NCBI RefSeq assembly: GCF_017599345.1
Contig: NZ_JAGFVL010000020.1
Coordinates: 62,001 to 126,000, forward strand
DNA from: Gracilibacillus suaedae
GTDB lineage: Bacteria; Bacillota; Bacilli; Bacillales; Amphibacillaceae
DNA length: 64,000 nt
Reading direction: 5' to 3'
Shown: positions 16,894 to 26,813 of the stretch, in pieces
Layout of the letters: each line of letters begins with the position of its first letter
Position numbering within the stretch: position 1 is the stretch's first letter
Position numbers and translations under genes: made by a program
The notes under the pieces: generated by a model
Told to the model about the DNA's origin: nothing
Databases searched by the model: none
Seen by the model: the letters and a program-made list of their open reading frames with translations, nothing else

Positions 16894-18033
16894 ATGAGTT
16901 ACGCAGCTACATTTACCAACAGAAACTATCGAAACGTATGGAAGGAATATGAGTATGAAGAGGAGCTAATCAATCGTAAAGTAGAGAATACATGGAAACA
17001 ATTATTTGATCCCTCACACCCAGAAACACAAATCTATTTTCCTGTCGGTGATGATCTAGGTTATATGCTTGATACCGGAAATGACGACGTCCGAACAGAA
17101 GGTATGTCCTATGGAATGATGATGGCAGTACAAATGAATGATCACGATATTTTTGATCGATTATGGAAGTGGTCAATGACTTATATGTATATGGAAGAAG
17201 GAGAAAATGCTGGCTACTTTGCCTGGTCATGTGCACCAGATGGTTCAAAGAATGCTTATGGCCCTGCCCCAGACGGTGAAGAATATTTTGCATTAGCACT
17301 GTTTTTTGCTTCACATCGCTGGGGTGATGGTTCAGGAATCTATCAATATAGTAAACATGCAAAGGATTTATTACATCGTTGCATTCATAAAGGAGAAAAT
17401 AATGATGGCTATCCAATGTGGAATCCAGATAATAAACTGATAAAGTTTGTTCCTAGCGTAGAATTTTCTGATCCCTCCTATCACTTGCCGCATTTTTATG
17501 AATTGTTTGCGTTATGGAGTTATGAGGAAGATCGTGATTTTTGGAAGGAAGCTGCCATCGCTAGTAGGCAATATATTGCAAAGTCGGCACACCCGATAAC
17601 CGGTTTGGCACCCGAGTATGCTTTTTATGATGGTTCACCTAATCATATTAGAGGGTTCGGCCATTTCTTCAGTGATTCTTACCGCGTTGCCTGTAATATT
17701 GGATTAGATTATGAATGGTTTCAAGATAATGCTTGTCCAGTCGTCGTCACGGAAAAGATCCAAGCATTCTTTGCTGATAAAGATCCTGAGGATTACAGAA
17801 GGTATAAAATTGACGGAGAACCTTTCGACGAAAAAGCACTTCATCCAGTGGGACTAATCGCCGCCAATGCTATGGCATCATTAGCGACAAGCGGTGACAA
17901 TGCGAAAAAAGCTGTTGATCTATTTTGGAATACCCCCGTCAGGAAAGGAAAGAGAAGATACTATGATAACTGTCTTTACTTTTTCAGTCTTTTAGCATTA
18001 AGTGGGAGATTTAAAATTTGGTTTCCATCATAA
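16894..18033 (+). CDS. GH8 reducing-end xylose-releasing exo-oligoxylanase
   Basis: A 379-residue GH8 enzyme that releases xylose from the reducing end of xylo-oligosaccharides, which beta-xylosidases attack from the other end. It has the acid E69 in VRTEGMSYG, D127 in PAPDGEEY, and D261 in FSDSYR. An L-H-P loop at 316-318 corresponds to the kink that closes the active site in Bacillus halodurans Rex, so exo-activity is likely. No signal peptide is present; it acts on imported oligomers. The start is the ATG at 16894 because AAGGAGGA lies 5 bases upstream; an in-frame ATG at 16867 precedes the ribosome binding site. It is divergent from the YesL operon and ends at a bidirectional terminator. 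Confidence 0.92.
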   Translation: MSYAATFTNRNYRNVWKEYEYEEELINRKVENTWKQLFDPSHPETQIYFPVGDDLGYMLDTGNDDVRTEGMSYGMMMAVQMNDHDIFDRLWKWSMTYMYMEEGENAGYFAWSCAPDGSKNAYGPAPDGEEYFALALFFASHRWGDGSGIYQYSKHAKDLLHRCIHKGENNDGYPMWNPDNKLIKFVPSVEFSDPSYHLPHFYELFALWSYEEDRDFWKEAAIASRQYIAKSAHPITGLAPEYAFYDGSPNHIRGFGHFFSDSYRVACNIGLDYEWFQDNACPVVVTEKIQAFFADKDPEDYRRYKIDGEPFDEKALHPVGLIAANAMASLATSGDNAKKAVDLFWNTPVRKGKRRYYDNCLYFFSLLALSGRFKIWFPS

Positions 18034-18094
18034 ATAAGGATATGGATTGATAGGGTAATAGTAAGTATCGGCAGTGTTATACTGTGATTATACT

Positions 18095-18127
18095 AAAAAG
18101 CCAAGGAAATTAACCCTTGGCTTTTTT
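18095..18127. terminator. Bidirectional terminator between GH8 and xylB
   Basis: AAAAAGCCAAGG and CCTTGGCTTTTT form a 12-bp stem with T-runs on both strands. It ends the plus-strand GH8 gene and the minus-strand xylAB unit. Confidence 0.9.
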
Positions 18128-18129
18128 TA

Positions 18130-19629
18130 TTATTTTCTAAAGTCCATCAAATCTTGATTTAGTTGCTTTGTTTGTTGGTATACATCTAGATACAGCTTAA
18201 ATAACTGCTTATATTTTTCTACGTTGTCTGGATTTGGTTGATAAGTTTCAGCATCTTCTAAAATGGCATCTGCACATTCTTTTAATGAAGGATACCAGCC
18301 AGAACCATAGGCAGCAAGCATCGCAGCTCCCATTCCAGGACCCTGCTCACTTTTTAATTTCACAATATTGGCATCAAAGATATCAGCTTGCATCTGTAGC
18401 CAATCTTGATTCTTCGCTCCACCACCGATCGAATAGATCGTATCGATTTGCTTGCCATTTTCTCTAAAGATCGCAATCGATTCGTTAAGTGAGAAGGTAA
18501 TTCCTTCTAATACTGCACGGGCAAAATCCTTTAATGTATGGGAACTATCCATACCGATAAAGCTACCGCGAATTTGCGAATCGGCATGTGGCGTACGTTC
18601 ACCCACAAGATAAGGCGTGAAAAGTAAACCATTTGCCCCAGCAGGTACTTCACCAACACCATCTAACAGCTCATCAAAGCTCTGTTCAGCTGCAAATGTT
18701 GTTTTAAACCAATTTAAGCTATGCCCAGCTGCTAACGTAACACCCATGGCATAGTATGCATCCTGTTCACCATGGTTGAAATAGTGTACTTTTCCTTTAT
18801 AGTCTTTATCACCTGTTGGTTCATAGGAAAGTACCACACCAGATGTTCCAATACTTGCAAAAGTTTTTCCTTCAGATAATATACCTGAACCGATCGCACC
18901 ACAGGCATTATCCGCTCCACCAGCAAATACATCTGTATCTGGAGATAATCCAGTTTCAGTTGCAATCTCTGACGTTATTTTTCCGACATTGTCATGTGAA
19001 TCAACTAGTGGCGGGCAAATCGAAACGTCTAAGTCAAGTAAGTCACAGATTTCTTTGCTCCACTCTTTTTTCGCTACATCTAATAAACTAGTACCAGCTG
19101 CGTCAGAGTAATCCATATGCACTTGCTCTGTTAAGCGGTAACGCACATAATCCTTAGGTAAAACGAATGTTTTTGCTTTCGCAAAGATTTCCGGCTCATG
19201 TTCTTTCACCCATAAAATTTTCGGTAAGGTAAAACCTTCTAATGCTAAATTTTTCGTAATATCAATAAACTTTTCTTTGCCTACTTTTTGATAAATTTCC
19301 ACGCATTGTGAAGTTGTACGCGTATCATTCCAAAGAATAGCATTACGCAACACTTGATTATTTGCATCAAGTAGTACTAATCCATGCATTTGACCGGAAA
19401 AGCTTAAACCTTCAATTTCAGAAACATTTCCACCAAATTGTTGTACAAGCTCTTTTAGCCCAGCTACTGTTTGTTCTACCCAGTCTTCTGGCTTTTGCTC
19501 AGAGTATCCCGTTTTCTCTTGAATTAATGGGTAATCCTTCGAAACTTCCTGAACTACTTCACCAGCTTTGTTTACTAATAAAAGTTTCACTGCGCTTGTG
19601 CCAAGATCGACACCGATTACATAACTCAC
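18130..19629 (-). CDS. xylB: Xylulokinase
   Basis: A FGGY-family kinase of 499 residues that phosphorylates D-xylulose to xylulose 5-phosphate, the entry to the pentose phosphate pathway. The N-terminal GVDLGTSAVK is the first ATPase motif; LSFSGQMHGLVLLD carries the family substrate-site M-H-G; the late GGGAKNQDWLQMQADI is the adenosine motif. It is downstream of xylA with a 114-base gap holding a hairpin. Two GTG starts are possible. The one at 19629 gives MSYVIGVDLGT, aligning with the usual xylulokinase start; the one at 19635 lies too close to the GAGGAGAGG site. Confidence 0.93.
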   Translation of the reverse strand: MSYVIGVDLGTSAVKLLLVNKAGEVVQEVSKDYPLIQEKTGYSEQKPEDWVEQTVAGLKELVQQFGGNVSEIEGLSFSGQMHGLVLLDANNQVLRNAILWNDTRTTSQCVEIYQKVGKEKFIDITKNLALEGFTLPKILWVKEHEPEIFAKAKTFVLPKDYVRYRLTEQVHMDYSDAAGTSLLDVAKKEWSKEICDLLDLDVSICPPLVDSHDNVGKITSEIATETGLSPDTDVFAGGADNACGAIGSGILSEGKTFASIGTSGVVLSYEPTGDKDYKGKVHYFNHGEQDAYYAMGVTLAAGHSLNWFKTTFAAEQSFDELLDGVGEVPAGANGLLFTPYLVGERTPHADSQIRGSFIGMDSSHTLKDFARAVLEGITFSLNESIAIFRENGKQIDTIYSIGGGAKNQDWLQMQADIFDANIVKLKSEQGPGMGAAMLAAYGSGWYPSLKECADAILEDAETYQPNPDNVEKYKQLFKLYLDVYQQTKQLNQDLMDFRK

Positions 19630-19692
19630 AGTCACACCTCTCCTCTAACTTTTGCTTATCATTGTAACCAATACAACTCCTATAATCGAAGG

Positions 19693-19728
19693 GAAGACTT
19701 AGCTATGCACGAGATCAGCTAAGTCTTC
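19693..19728 (-). repeat. Hairpin between xylA and xylB
   Basis: GAAGACTTAGCT and AGCTAAGTCTTC form a perfect 12-bp stem with a 12-base loop. There is no U-run on the minus strand, so it probably acts as an RNA stabiliser or processing site that favours xylA over xylB. Confidence 0.6.
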
Positions 19729-19743
19729 TTCACACTGTATTAA

Positions 19744-21069
19744 TTATTGATCAGCGTATGCGTTTAATAGATATTGGTTGATCGTTGCTTTGATTAATTC
19801 TAAGCGACCTGATTTGTTTTTAATTTCTTTAAGGTTTAATGCATGTTCTTCTAATGATTTGAAGTCTGCTTTACCTTCTACGATATCTTTACCGATACCT
19901 TCTTTAAAGCTTGCATAACGGTCATCAATGATTTTTTCAAATACTTGGTCTTCTACTAATTTGCTAGCTACTTTGTATCCAACTGCAAAGTGATCCATAC
20001 CTGCAATATGTGCAAGGAATAGGTCATCTTGTTCAAATGAACCACGACGTACTTTGGCATCGAAGTTCAGACCACCAGATCCAAGTCCACCGTTTTTGAT
20101 GATTTCATACATAGCTAGAGTTGTAGAGTAGATATCTGCAGGGAATTCATCTGTATCCCATCCTAATAATGGGTCACCTTGGTTTGCATCCACAGATCCT
20201 AGTAATCCGTTAACACGTGCATAACGAAGCTCGTGTTCGAATGTATGACCAGCAAGTGTCGCGTGGTTTGCTTCAATATTTAATTTAAAATGATCCTCCA
20301 AACCATACTTTAATAAGAATGCATGTGCAGATTGAGAATCAAAGTCATATTGGTGAGTTGTTGGTTCTTTTGGTTTCGGCTCGATTAAGAATTGCGCATC
20401 AAAGCCGATTTCTTTCGCATAATCTACTGCCATGTGGAAGAAACGTCCAAGATTGTCTTGCTCTAATCCTAGATCAGTGTTAAGTAGTGTTTCGTAACCT
20501 TCACGTCCTCCCCAGAATACGTAGTTTTCTCCACCAAGTTCTTTTCCTATTTCTAATTGTTTCTTTACCTTCGCTGCTGCATATGCGAATACATCGGCAT
20601 TGCTAGAAGATGCCGCACCATGAACAAAGCGTGGATTCGTAAAGTTATTTGCTGTGTTCCAAAGTAGTTTTACATCACTATCTTTCTTATAATCTTTAAT
20701 CATTTCAACAATTGTATCAAGGTTTTGATTTGATTCGCGTAGTGTAGCACCTTCTGGAGCAATATCTACGTCGTGGAAACAAAAATATTTCACACCTAGT
20801 TTTTCAAAGAATTCAAATGCCGCTTCTACTCTCGCTTTAGCGCGATCCATACCATCATACTTATCCCAGTTACGGATTGCTGTCCCTGTACCAAATGGAT
20901 CAGATAAATCTTCAGTAAATGTGTGCCAGTAAGCTACACCAAAACGAAGGAATTCTTCCATTGTTTTACCATTGATCTTCTCTTCCGGATTATAAAATTT
21001 AAATGCTAACGGGTTAGTGGATTTCGAGCCTTCATATTTAATTTTGTCAACGTTTTCAAACCATGTCAT
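19744..21069 (-). CDS. xylA: Xylose isomerase
   Basis: A 441-residue class II xylose isomerase that converts D-xylose to D-xylulose using two divalent metals. Typical blocks are [14 protein letters not shown] with the catalytic His, [46 protein letters not shown] and the metal-binding [13 protein letters not shown] and [18 protein letters not shown]. The length equals that of Bacillus XylA. It is the first gene of the xylAB unit, with GGAGGT before the ATG. Its promoter at 21118-21146 overlaps a XylR-type operator, so it should be induced by xylose. I see no unusual residue. Confidence 0.97.
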   Translation of the reverse strand: MTWFENVDKIKYEGSKSTNPLAFKFYNPEEKINGKTMEEFLRFGVAYWHTFTEDLSDPFGTGTAIRNWDKYDGMDRAKARVEAAFEFFEKLGVKYFCFHDVDIAPEGATLRESNQNLDTIVEMIKDYKKDSDVKLLWNTANNFTNPRFVHGAASSSNADVFAYAAAKVKKQLEIGKELGGENYVFWGGREGYETLLNTDLGLEQDNLGRFFHMAVDYAKEIGFDAQFLIEPKPKEPTTHQYDFDSQSAHAFLLKYGLEDHFKLNIEANHATLAGHTFEHELRYARVNGLLGSVDANQGDPLLGWDTDEFPADIYSTTLAMYEIIKNGGLGSGGLNFDAKVRRGSFEQDDLFLAHIAGMDHFAVGYKVASKLVEDQVFEKIIDDRYASFKEGIGKDIVEGKADFKSLEEHALNLKEIKNKSGRLELIKATINQYLLNAYADQ

Positions 21070-21117
21070 TTATACATACCTCCAAGTTATATCCATTATA
21101 GATTTGATTTCGTGATT

Positions 21118-21146
21118 ATTATAGCAACAACACTTAAGTTTGTCTA
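21118..21146 (-). promoter_or_regulatory. xylA promoter
   Basis: On the minus strand, TAGACA (21141-21146) and TATAAT (21118-21123) are separated by 17 bases, a near-consensus sigma-A promoter. It lies about 50 bases upstream of the xylA start and overlaps the XylR operator. Confidence 0.85.
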
Positions 21147-21164
21147 GTGAATAAACAAAGATTA
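21134..21164. promoter_or_regulatory. XylR operator
   Basis: An imperfect inverted repeat with half sites TTAAGTTTGTCTA and, on the other strand, TAATCTTTGTTTA (9 of 13 identical, sharing TTTGT). It resembles the AGTTTGTTT..AAACAAACT operators bound by XylR in Bacillus. It covers the -35 of xylA and lies between the divergent xylA and xylR, so repressor bound there would block xylA. Confidence 0.7.
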
Positions 21165-21230
21165 TAGAATTATTTTTTTGATTGTGTTAAAATGAGGTTA
21201 ATTTATTATGTTAAGGGAAGAGTGAGCAGA

Positions 21231-22406
21231 TTGAGTCAAACGTGGAATCAGCATGTCGTAAAAAAAGAGAACAAAGCACTAGTTCTTAAAACTATTCAAG
21301 AAAGAGCGCCTATCTCTCGAGCAACAATTGCAAATGTTACCGGTTTAAACAAAGGGACTGTTTCATCACTCGTAAGTGAACTAATAGATGAAAAGTTAAT
21401 TCATGAATCTGGTACAGGTAAATCCAGCGGTGGCAGACGACCAGTGATGTTACTTTTAAATGAAACTGCTGGATTTACTATTTCAGTTGATCTCGGTGTT
21501 AAAAGTATTTTAGGTGTGCTAACCGATCTTCGTGGTAATATCTTGTCAGAGAAGAAAGTCCGTTTCAAACAGGAAGATTTCGATGAAGTATTGGCATTGT
21601 TATATCAATTAATTGATGGCTTAAAAAACGATGCCCCAGAATCTGAATACGGAATTGTTGGTATCGGTATCGGTGTACCAGGAGTTGTAACTATGAATGG
21701 CGAAATTTTATTGGCACCAAACCTTGGTTGGAAAAAGGTTCCGCTCCAACAAATTCTTTTTGACCACTACAAGGTCCCTGTTACGGTGGAAAATGAAGCA
21801 AATGCCGGGGCATACGGTGAGAAAGTTTACGGAGTCGGACAAATGTCCAATGAGTTAGTCTATACAAGTATTAGTATCGGTATTGGTGTCGGTTTGATTT
21901 TGGAAGGTAAATTATATAAAGGTTTAAGAGGCTTCTCTGGTGAACTCGGACACATGACAATTGAAAAGGATGGACCAAATTGTCGTTGTGGAAACCAAGG
22001 TTGTTGGGAACTCTATGCTTCTGAACAAGCATTGCTAGACCAAGCAGAAGCAGATGGATTTAAAGATGCTACGGTTGAACATTTAATCGAAACTGCTGAT
22101 CAAGGTGACGCGAAAGCGATACAGTTATTAGAAAATGTAGGTGACTATTTAGGTGTAGGAATTACTAATATTATTCATATTTTTAATCCTGAACAAGTAG
22201 TTGTCGGCAACACACTACGCCAGGCCGAAAAATATATTATGCCCGCCATTGAAAGAAGAATTGAGAAGAATGCAATCGGCTTTAACAAGAACGACGTCCA
22301 GTTAAACGTAGCTAAACTGCAGAACCATTCTACCGTAATGGGAATGGCTGCCTTTAATATTGAGAAGTTTTTTACGGAAACTGGGAATGAACCTGTGATA
22401 CATTAA
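21231..22406 (+). CDS. xylR: Xylose repressor, ROK family
   Basis: A ROK-family repressor of 391 residues. An N-terminal winged helix-turn-helix (APISRATIANVTGLNKGTVS) precedes SSGGRRPVML, a conserved link, and the ROK sugar-binding domain with VENEANAGAYGE, GELGHMTIEKDGP and the zinc-binding CRCGNQGCWE. It would repress xylAB in the absence of xylose. The start is taken as the TTG at 21231, 10 bases after AGGGAAG; an in-frame ATG at 21192 has no ribosome binding site and would add 13 residues not typical of XylR. It is divergent from xylA with the operator between them. Confidence 0.93.
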   Translation: MSQTWNQHVVKKENKALVLKTIQERAPISRATIANVTGLNKGTVSSLVSELIDEKLIHESGTGKSSGGRRPVMLLLNETAGFTISVDLGVKSILGVLTDLRGNILSEKKVRFKQEDFDEVLALLYQLIDGLKNDAPESEYGIVGIGIGVPGVVTMNGEILLAPNLGWKKVPLQQILFDHYKVPVTVENEANAGAYGEKVYGVGQMSNELVYTSISIGIGVGLILEGKLYKGLRGFSGELGHMTIEKDGPNCRCGNQGCWELYASEQALLDQAEADGFKDATVEHLIETADQGDAKAIQLLENVGDYLGVGITNIIHIFNPEQVVVGNTLRQAEKYIMPAIERRIEKNAIGFNKNDVQLNVAKLQNHSTVMGMAAFNIEKFFTETGNEPVIH

Positions 22407-22433
22407 ATTATCATTTTGTTTACATTTTTACAT

Positions 22434-22474
22434 GCAGCTGGAGCATTTTCTCATTCCTCTTCTATTCCAGCTGC
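22434..22474 (+). repeat. Hairpin downstream of xylR
   Basis: GCAGCTGGA and TCCAGCTGC form a perfect 9-bp stem with a 23-base loop after the xylR stop. No T-run follows directly, so termination here is uncertain. Confidence 0.4.
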
Positions 22475-22582
22475 TGTTACCACTTTAATTCCTTCTTTCT
22501 ACTCCATTATTATTGAATAATTAGATGTACTAATGTATTCACCCCGTTTAGGCTTTTTTCATATGCTACATGGGGTGATGAC

Positions 22583-23455
22583 ATGAATAAAGAATACAAA
22601 GAATATCTTGAAAACTTGTTGAATTGGGGAGAAAAGCTGAAACAGACTATTCAACAGAGTGAGCTTTTGGACGATGAAAAAATGCATGCTTTAAATCAAG
22701 TGGAAAAATGGCAAGGGAATATTTACGAATTATTAGACCAAGAAGAGACGGAGGCAAATCCTGAAAGAATGTTAGATTTAAGAGCAGAGGGGGAACATTT
22801 GATCCAAGAAATACAAGGTTCTTCCAATAGAGATAGTGTGCCTTATGGTAAGCACAAACTGCCTCCTTTGCCTTATGCTTATAATGCATTGGAACCTTAT
22901 ATTAGTGAACAAACTATGCGTTTACATCACACAAAACACCACCAGTCCTATGTTGACGGATTAAATAAAGCTGAAGAAGCTTTATACACCGGCAAAAAAG
23001 GCAAAGATCCGATCAAGCATTGGTTAAGAGAACAAGCATTTAACGGTTCAGGTCATTATTTGCATACCATCTTCTGGTATAACATGACACCAAACAGTAA
23101 GAAGAAACCATCTGGTGAGATACTCAAACAAATCGAAAAAGATTTTGGTTCATGGAGTAGCTTTAAAAAGTTGTTTACTGATGTTGCGGAATCAGTAGAA
23201 GGTAATGGTTGGGCAGTATTGCTGTGGTCACCGAGAAGTGGTAAACTAGCGATCCAATCATTTGAAAAGCATCAATTATTCCAATTACCGGACACCATTC
23301 CTTTATTAGTGCTAGATGTTTGGGAACATGCCTATTACTTGCAACACCAAAATGATAGAGCGTCCTATATAAAAAATTGGTGGAATGTCGTGAATTGGGA
23401 TAATGTGAACGAGAGATTAAAAGAAGCTAAAAAAATCAAATGGAAATTATATTAA
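22583..23455 (+). CDS. sodF: Fe/Mn superoxide dismutase with N-terminal extension
   Basis: A 290-residue protein. The C-terminal 200 residues form an Fe/Mn superoxide dismutase that converts superoxide to oxygen and peroxide. Metal ligands are all present: H115 in LHHTKHH, H161 in HYLHTIFW, and D245 and H249 in LDVWEHAYYL. The first 90 residues are a charged, probably helical extension, as in Bacillus subtilis SodF (281 residues), so the gene is assigned to that long group rather than to SodA. GGGGTGATG precedes the ATG. It is flanked by xylR and a NERD gene with no obvious functional link to either. No signal peptide is seen. Confidence 0.88.
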   Translation: MNKEYKEYLENLLNWGEKLKQTIQQSELLDDEKMHALNQVEKWQGNIYELLDQEETEANPERMLDLRAEGEHLIQEIQGSSNRDSVPYGKHKLPPLPYAYNALEPYISEQTMRLHHTKHHQSYVDGLNKAEEALYTGKKGKDPIKHWLREQAFNGSGHYLHTIFWYNMTPNSKKKPSGEILKQIEKDFGSWSSFKKLFTDVAESVEGNGWAVLLWSPRSGKLAIQSFEKHQLFQLPDTIPLLVLDVWEHAYYLQHQNDRASYIKNWWNVVNWDNVNERLKEAKKIKWKLY

Positions 23456-23538
23456 AATGAATGAAGCGATATTTTTATCGCTTCATTCGACTATTTAACG
23501 ACCTTTTTGCTATACTTATTAGGAGAGGAGTTGATTAA

Positions 23539-24480
23539 TTGATATTAAAAACCCCACAAAAAACGAAATCATTGTTACAGTTAGAAATACTACAAGATCG
23601 TTACCTCGAAGTACCTCCTAATATTGTAGATGCATTCGGTCGTGAACTAGCAGGTTACCTCGGAGAAAAAAGCTTACCTTATTACATCAACCTCACATCA
23701 TTAAATTCCCATTATGATTTATATAACTTGCGCCTTGAGCATAATAGACACCATTTTCAAATGGATGGATTATTCCTTTTTTCGAACTTTCTTTTGATAA
23801 TAGAAGTTAAAGGAAAGATAATGCTAAATGATGCAAATCAACTGATTCAATCGAAAGATACTGAAGAAAAAGTTTATGATAATCCCATTATGCAAGCTGC
23901 TTTACAAAAAGAACAACTACATTCATTACTGTCAGAATTAGGCTACCACTCCATTCCTATTCACCCTTTAGTCGTTTTCACACATAAAAAAGTAAACCTA
24001 TCAATTGATCATCCAGATATAATCACTGCTCAACTGCTACCATTTCGACTAAAAAAACTTTCAAAGGATTTCCCTAACCATATACTAACAATGGATCAGT
24101 TGCTCACCCTTGGAAAAGAATTGCTTACTTTGAATAGTGAAAAAAATTTGAAACTATTACAGGATACACACACAGATTTACGCAATATTCGCCGTGGTGT
24201 ATTTTGTCCAAAGTGTAAACCTATTGTCATGAAACGTACACACGGTGGATGGGTATGTCCCAAGTGTAACTATAAAAATCGAGACTGCCACATATATGCT
24301 TTAATTGATTTCATTTATCTCTTTGGAGAATTCATTACAAACAGACAGCTTAGATGGTTCCTTTTAATAAATTCAGAATATACTGCAACAAGAATATTAA
24401 AAGATTTAGGTTTAAAAGCAGAAGGTAACACGAAAAACAGAAGGTATAATTTGTTACCTTTGTTGAAATATCAAAGATAG
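23539..24480 (+). CDS. NERD-domain protein with C-terminal zinc ribbon
   Basis: A 313-residue protein. Residues about 35-150 form a NERD (nuclease-related) domain: D in FQMDGLFLF, then LLIIEVKGKI, which together match the D..(E/Q)xK core of PD-(D/E)xK-like nucleases. Near residues 225-250 are two CPKC knuckles (FCPKCKP and VCPKCNY) that would bind zinc. The C-terminal segment after it looks like a helix-turn-helix (YTATRILKDLGLKAEG). NERD proteins are common in Bacillaceae, and nuclease function is predicted but rarely shown. The start is TTG at 23539, 8 bases after AGGAGAGGAG. No operon partner is evident. Confidence 0.78.
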   Translation: MILKTPQKTKSLLQLEILQDRYLEVPPNIVDAFGRELAGYLGEKSLPYYINLTSLNSHYDLYNLRLEHNRHHFQMDGLFLFSNFLLIIEVKGKIMLNDANQLIQSKDTEEKVYDNPIMQAALQKEQLHSLLSELGYHSIPIHPLVVFTHKKVNLSIDHPDIITAQLLPFRLKKLSKDFPNHILTMDQLLTLGKELLTLNSEKNLKLLQDTHTDLRNIRRGVFCPKCKPIVMKRTHGGWVCPKCNYKNRDCHIYALIDFIYLFGEFITNRQLRWFLLINSEYTATRILKDLGLKAEGNTKNRRYNLLPLLKYQR

Positions 24481-24536
24481 AACATTTCTTTTATATTAAT
24501 GCAAGTTGCACAGCCTTTATTCGATATCAGCTTTTA

Positions 24537-24590
24537 TTTATTGCGAAACGATGCTCATTTATTGCGAAATCACCTTTGTTTATTGCGAAA
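24537..24590 (+). repeat. Three-copy 21-bp repeat with core TTTATTGCGAAA
   Basis: TTTATTGCGAAA occurs at 24537, 24558 and 24579, exactly 21 bases apart with variable 9-base spacers. Read in one frame it encodes FIAK heptads, but there is no start or ribosome binding site. It lies in the gap between the NERD and xynB genes. A second array with the same period but a different core lies at 40204-40275. Confidence 0.8.
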
Positions 24591-24613
24591 CACTTCTGGA
24601 ACTATTAATTGAA

Positions 24614-24653
24614 AATCCGGTGTGATCTCCTTGAGGCACACCGGATTATTTTT
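24614..24653. terminator. Bidirectional terminator after xynB and the NERD gene
   Basis: AATCCGGTGTG and CACACCGGATT form a perfect 11-bp stem with ATTTTTT on the plus strand and TTTTC on the minus strand. It ends the seven-gene glucuronate operon and could also end the NERD transcript. Confidence 0.85.
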
Positions 24654-26161
24654 TATGAATATGAATCAATCAAGCTATCATCCAACCCTGGGTACGAAGA
24701 TGTTTCATCCTTTAGTAATTCTACTTCAATTAATTTCACTTCATTTTTTGTTAATAGAAGGTCTAGTTGTAACCTTGAATCTTTAGCATTCTCTTGAAAG
24801 GATTCAAATAGTGGCACTGCACTATGTTTTAATGTTTCCACTTGTGCTTTTGACGGAAAACGCGGTCGGCCCATCTCTTGCCATACTCGCCATGGGTTGG
24901 CATGTTTTTCACTGATTGATTTAGAAGAGACAAAATACTTCCCGTTAGCTAAAGGCAATTGAATGTTTATTACACGATTATGATCATCACCTTTCTCCAT
25001 CACTAAATTCCAGACAACCAGCGAAATACTCCCATCTTTCTTTTCCGTAACAAGGATGTGATCATCTCGATATAATACCTTCCTTCCTAATCGATTAAAA
25101 AAGGCAAAAAGATGATAGGTTGGCTTTCGTACATGACCTAAGCCCATCAAGCCAAAGCCTCCATGAAATTGCGCTTTCGGTACATCTAGTTCTTCGAAAA
25201 TATCACTAAATGTCCAATACGAGAAGGAATCAACATGATCGCCACCTGCACTTAATATCTTTGCTAAATAGGCAGCATTTAATGTTGTATCATGAACCGG
25301 ATTAATCGGACTATACGATGTATTATATTCCGTTATATGAAAAGGTAGATCAGGAAAATCGGAGTCTTTAATCATCTGTCTAACATTTTTAAATTCAGTT
25401 AACATCTTATCTGGTTCTGCTAACTCTTGATAATAATAATCCGCTGTTACTTTATGTGGTGGACGTGATGTATAGGCATGACGCGAAACGAAATCAACAG
25501 GCACGTTTTCGTTTTTGCAAAATGTCAAAAAGTCTGTAATCCATTCATCTGATCCACCACAAATAGCCGGTCCACCTACTTGGATTTGCTGATCAACAGA
25601 TTTAATCGCATTAGCTGTCACTTGATATAACGTAAAATATTCTTCCTTGTCAGCATCTTTCCAAAAATTCACGAGATTCGGTTCATTCCAAACTTCAAAC
25701 GGCCATGTTAACACTTCTTCTCTACCATAACGGTCGATAAAGTGTTGCGTTATCGCTTTGATTAAGTCTTCCCATTTTTGATAATCATTTGGTGGTGTGA
25801 CATTGCCTTCCCAGGCAAAAATCGTTTGATGATCAGAAGCCAATCGTTTAGGCATAAATCCAATTTCAACGAATGGCTTTAGGTCAAGCTCCAGAAATGA
25901 ATCGAAAATTCGGTCAATATAAGTAAAGTTATAAAAAGATCTCTTCTCTCCATCAACTTCGATCTCTCGATAAATCCCGATATCATCATGTAACAGACCA
26001 TGACCTCTTATATAGGAAAAGCCGATTTCTTCTTGTACCGTTTTTAAGTGCTCCAAATATTCCTGCTGTAAAGCTAAACCTAAGCGACCAGTACCGATAC
26101 ATTTTTTCCAATTATCCGAAAAAATAGCTTTATTTTCTCTTTTCACCTGAATTGTGGTCAT
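24653..26161 (-). CDS. xynB: GH39 beta-xylosidase
   Basis: A 502-residue GH39 enzyme that removes xylose from the non-reducing end of xylo-oligosaccharides. The acid/base is E160 in EVWNEPNL and the nucleophile is E278 in [10 protein letters not shown], the same positions as in Geobacillus stearothermophilus XynB1. No signal peptide: it works inside the cell on imported oligomers. It is the last gene of the GntR-aguA-uxuA-uxuB-kdgK-kdgA operon; its ATG overlaps the kdgA stop by 4 bases, indicating coupled translation. GGAAGGAA lies upstream. Together with the GH8 and GH10 enzymes it completes intracellular xylo-oligosaccharide breakdown. Confidence 0.96.
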   Translation of the reverse strand: MTTIQVKRENKAIFSDNWKKCIGTGRLGLALQQEYLEHLKTVQEEIGFSYIRGHGLLHDDIGIYREIEVDGEKRSFYNFTYIDRIFDSFLELDLKPFVEIGFMPKRLASDHQTIFAWEGNVTPPNDYQKWEDLIKAITQHFIDRYGREEVLTWPFEVWNEPNLVNFWKDADKEEYFTLYQVTANAIKSVDQQIQVGGPAICGGSDEWITDFLTFCKNENVPVDFVSRHAYTSRPPHKVTADYYYQELAEPDKMLTEFKNVRQMIKDSDFPDLPFHITEYNTSYSPINPVHDTTLNAAYLAKILSAGGDHVDSFSYWTFSDIFEELDVPKAQFHGGFGLMGLGHVRKPTYHLFAFFNRLGRKVLYRDDHILVTEKKDGSISLVVWNLVMEKGDDHNRVINIQLPLANGKYFVSSKSISEKHANPWRVWQEMGRPRFPSKAQVETLKHSAVPLFESFQENAKDSRLQLDLLLTKNEVKLIEVELLKDETSSYPGLDDSLIDSYS

Positions 26162-26808
26162 CTTAAGTTCCTTCCTTTCTCCACCGCTTCAATAAATGCT
26201 TTTGCTCTATTGGTTAAATCATCTAAATAATTCTTTGTAATCTGATCCGCCTGTTTAACTAATGTACTTCCCGCTCCTACTGCAACAGCTCCTGCCTCGA
26301 TGTATGCCCTAGTATTATCAACATCTATACCACCTGTAGGCATTAAAGGAATATGTGGAAGCGGACCTTTGATATCCTTAAAAAACCTCGGCCCTACTAC
26401 ACTAGCAGGAAATATTTTAATCATATCTGCCCCTTTTTCATAGGCTGTTAAAATTTCAGTCGGTGTAAAGGCACCAGCAACAGATACGGCACCATATCGT
26501 TTCGTCATTTCAATCGTTTCTTCTTTTACTGTTGGCGAGAAAATAAACGATGCACCGGACATTAAGGCTGCACGTGCTGTTTCCGCATCAAGCACGGTTC
26601 CTGCCCCAACCATTACCTCGTCACCTAATTCGTCTTTTACTTTCTCTATAAGTGTTAACGCTTTAGGTGTTTCCACTGTTATTTCAAGCGATGTTATCCC
26701 GCCATCACGTAATGCTTGCGCAATAGGAATAATTGTTTCAGGTGTGGTTTTGCGCATTACCGCTACTACACCAGTATCTAACATCCTTTGTAATACAGTC
26801 ATTTGCAT
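26158..26808 (-). CDS. kdgA: KDPG aldolase
   Basis: A 216-residue class I aldolase that splits 2-keto-3-deoxy-6-phosphogluconate into pyruvate and glyceraldehyde 3-phosphate, and may also use 4-hydroxy-2-oxoglutarate. The Schiff-base lysine is K131 in DMIKIFPAS and the catalytic Glu is E42 in [15 protein letters not shown] and MPTGGI are typical. It follows kdgK by 5 bases and overlaps xynB by 4, inside the glucuronate operon, and takes the product of KdgK. Nothing is unusual. Confidence 0.95.
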   Translation of the reverse strand: MQMTVLQRMLDTGVVAVMRKTTPETIIPIAQALRDGGITSLEITVETPKALTLIEKVKDELGDEVMVGAGTVLDAETARAALMSGASFIFSPTVKEETIEMTKRYGAVSVAGAFTPTEILTAYEKGADMIKIFPASVVGPRFFKDIKGPLPHIPLMPTGGIDVDNTRAYIEAGAVAVGAGSTLVKQADQITKNYLDDLTNRAKAFIEAVEKGRNLR

Positions 26809-26813
26809 TCAAC

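Noticed and set aside
16970-17416. 148-codon minus-strand frame inside the GH8 gene
   Set aside because: Shadow of a well-supported GH8 gene with all catalytic residues.
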